Shown here in pieces: positions 63,901 through 64,000 of a stretch of DNA of 64,000 nucleotides. The position numbers and the translations under genes are program-made. Every line of letters begins with the position of its first letter. Position 1 is the stretch's first letter. The stretch is from Diprion similis (lineage: Eukaryota; Arthropoda; Insecta; Hymenoptera; Diprionidae): positions 12,200,501 to 12,264,500 of the forward strand of contig NC_060107.1 of NCBI RefSeq assembly GCF_021155765.1, given 5' to 3'. The notes under the pieces were generated by a model. The model had not been told where the DNA came from and searched no databases. It saw nothing but the letters and a program-made list of their open reading frames with translations.

Positions 63901-64000
63901 AAATTTTCGGCTCCAAAAATCGGAAAAAAAGTAAGGCTAACCCCTTTGGATTTTTGGCGAAAATTTCGACGACTTTGAAAAGTGCTGCAAATAATTCTTT

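Larger units (their letters stand above)
41187..64000 (+). repeat. Satellite DNA array, 312-bp monomer, about 73 head-to-tail copies, running off the window
   Basis: From 41365 the phrase TTGGCGAAAATTTCGACGAC recurs every 312 bases (41365, 41677, 41989, 42301, 42613 and so on), always on the same strand, to the last base of the window. Some monomers are 311 bp (one T missing before GATGTGTTTTTTGAG, e.g. 49297, 50856, 52727) and one junction carries an extra 132 bp. Copies differ by only a few bases except the first, which is strongly degenerate. Diagnostic variants recur at multiples of the monomer and define higher-order repeats. The array is less A+T-rich than the flanks and has abrupt, regular structure. 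It could be pericentromeric or interstitial heterochromatin; location is not knowable from the window. Confidence 0.98.

Noticed and set aside
41187-64000. CRISPR-like or spaced repeat array
   Set aside because: The whole 312-bp unit is conserved with no unique spacers, and the surrounding genes are animal genes with introns.
41365-64000. CENP-B box in the satellite monomer
   Set aside because: TTCGG-type words occur (e.g. AATTCGGAGACC) but no segment fits the full 17-base CENP-B box.
1-64000. tRNA or rRNA genes
   Set aside because: No stretch with convincing A/B box spacing or rRNA signature was noticed by eye; a covariance-model scan (tRNAscan-SE, Infernal) would settle it.

Overview
The window is nuclear DNA of an insect. 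It has short exons, GT-AG introns, A+T-rich flanks and animal-only genes. The order is possibly Hymenoptera, but that is an impression from protein resemblance and not something the sequence proves. No prokaryotic, viral or CRISPR content was seen.

Bases 1 to about 41,000 are ordinary gene-bearing DNA with six recognisable genes. In order: the 3' part of a rabphilin gene (+, 675-4770; 5' end missing), eIF2B epsilon (-, 8485-10881), ARPC3/p21 of the Arp2/3 complex (+, 11881-12988), Sm D3 of the spliceosomal core (+, 14307-14968), a TLC-domain membrane protein of the TLCD3/FAM57 type (+, 16591-22826), and anillin (+, 27063-40166). All are multi-exon, and reading-frame phases agree across every junction I reconstructed except one: anillin PH-domain exon 39830-39973 is one base short, so the frame breaks inside it. 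The genes share no pathway; they are housekeeping or cell-biology genes (synaptic exocytosis, translation initiation, actin nucleation, splicing, sphingolipid-type membrane biology, cytokinesis). eIF2B epsilon and ARPC3 are divergent with 999 bases between start codons. Introns and spacers carry small mobile-element relics: two piggyBac-like MITEs (TTAA target sites) in anillin introns, a fold-back MITE family with at least four copies, and other degenerate dispersed repeats.

Bases from about 41,187 to the end of the window (22.8 kb, continuing beyond it) are one satellite array of a 312-bp monomer, about 73 copies, all in the same orientation. It starts about 1 kb after the anillin stop codon with a strongly degenerate edge monomer and soon becomes near-identical. 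Diagnostic variants recur at multiples of 312 bp and reveal nested higher-order repeats (4-mer of 1248 bp, 8-mer of 2496 bp, 11-mer of 3430 bp, 5-mer of 1558 bp). One monomer junction carries a 132-bp insertion with a short-repeat tail that looks like a 5'-truncated retroposon; the homologous junction in the sister block lacks it, so it arrived after that block duplicated. Each monomer carries a roughly 75-codon open frame, but it has no ATG and I do not regard it as coding.

The array and its layered amplification history are the most unusual content. I found no evidence for a new enzymatic or defence system.
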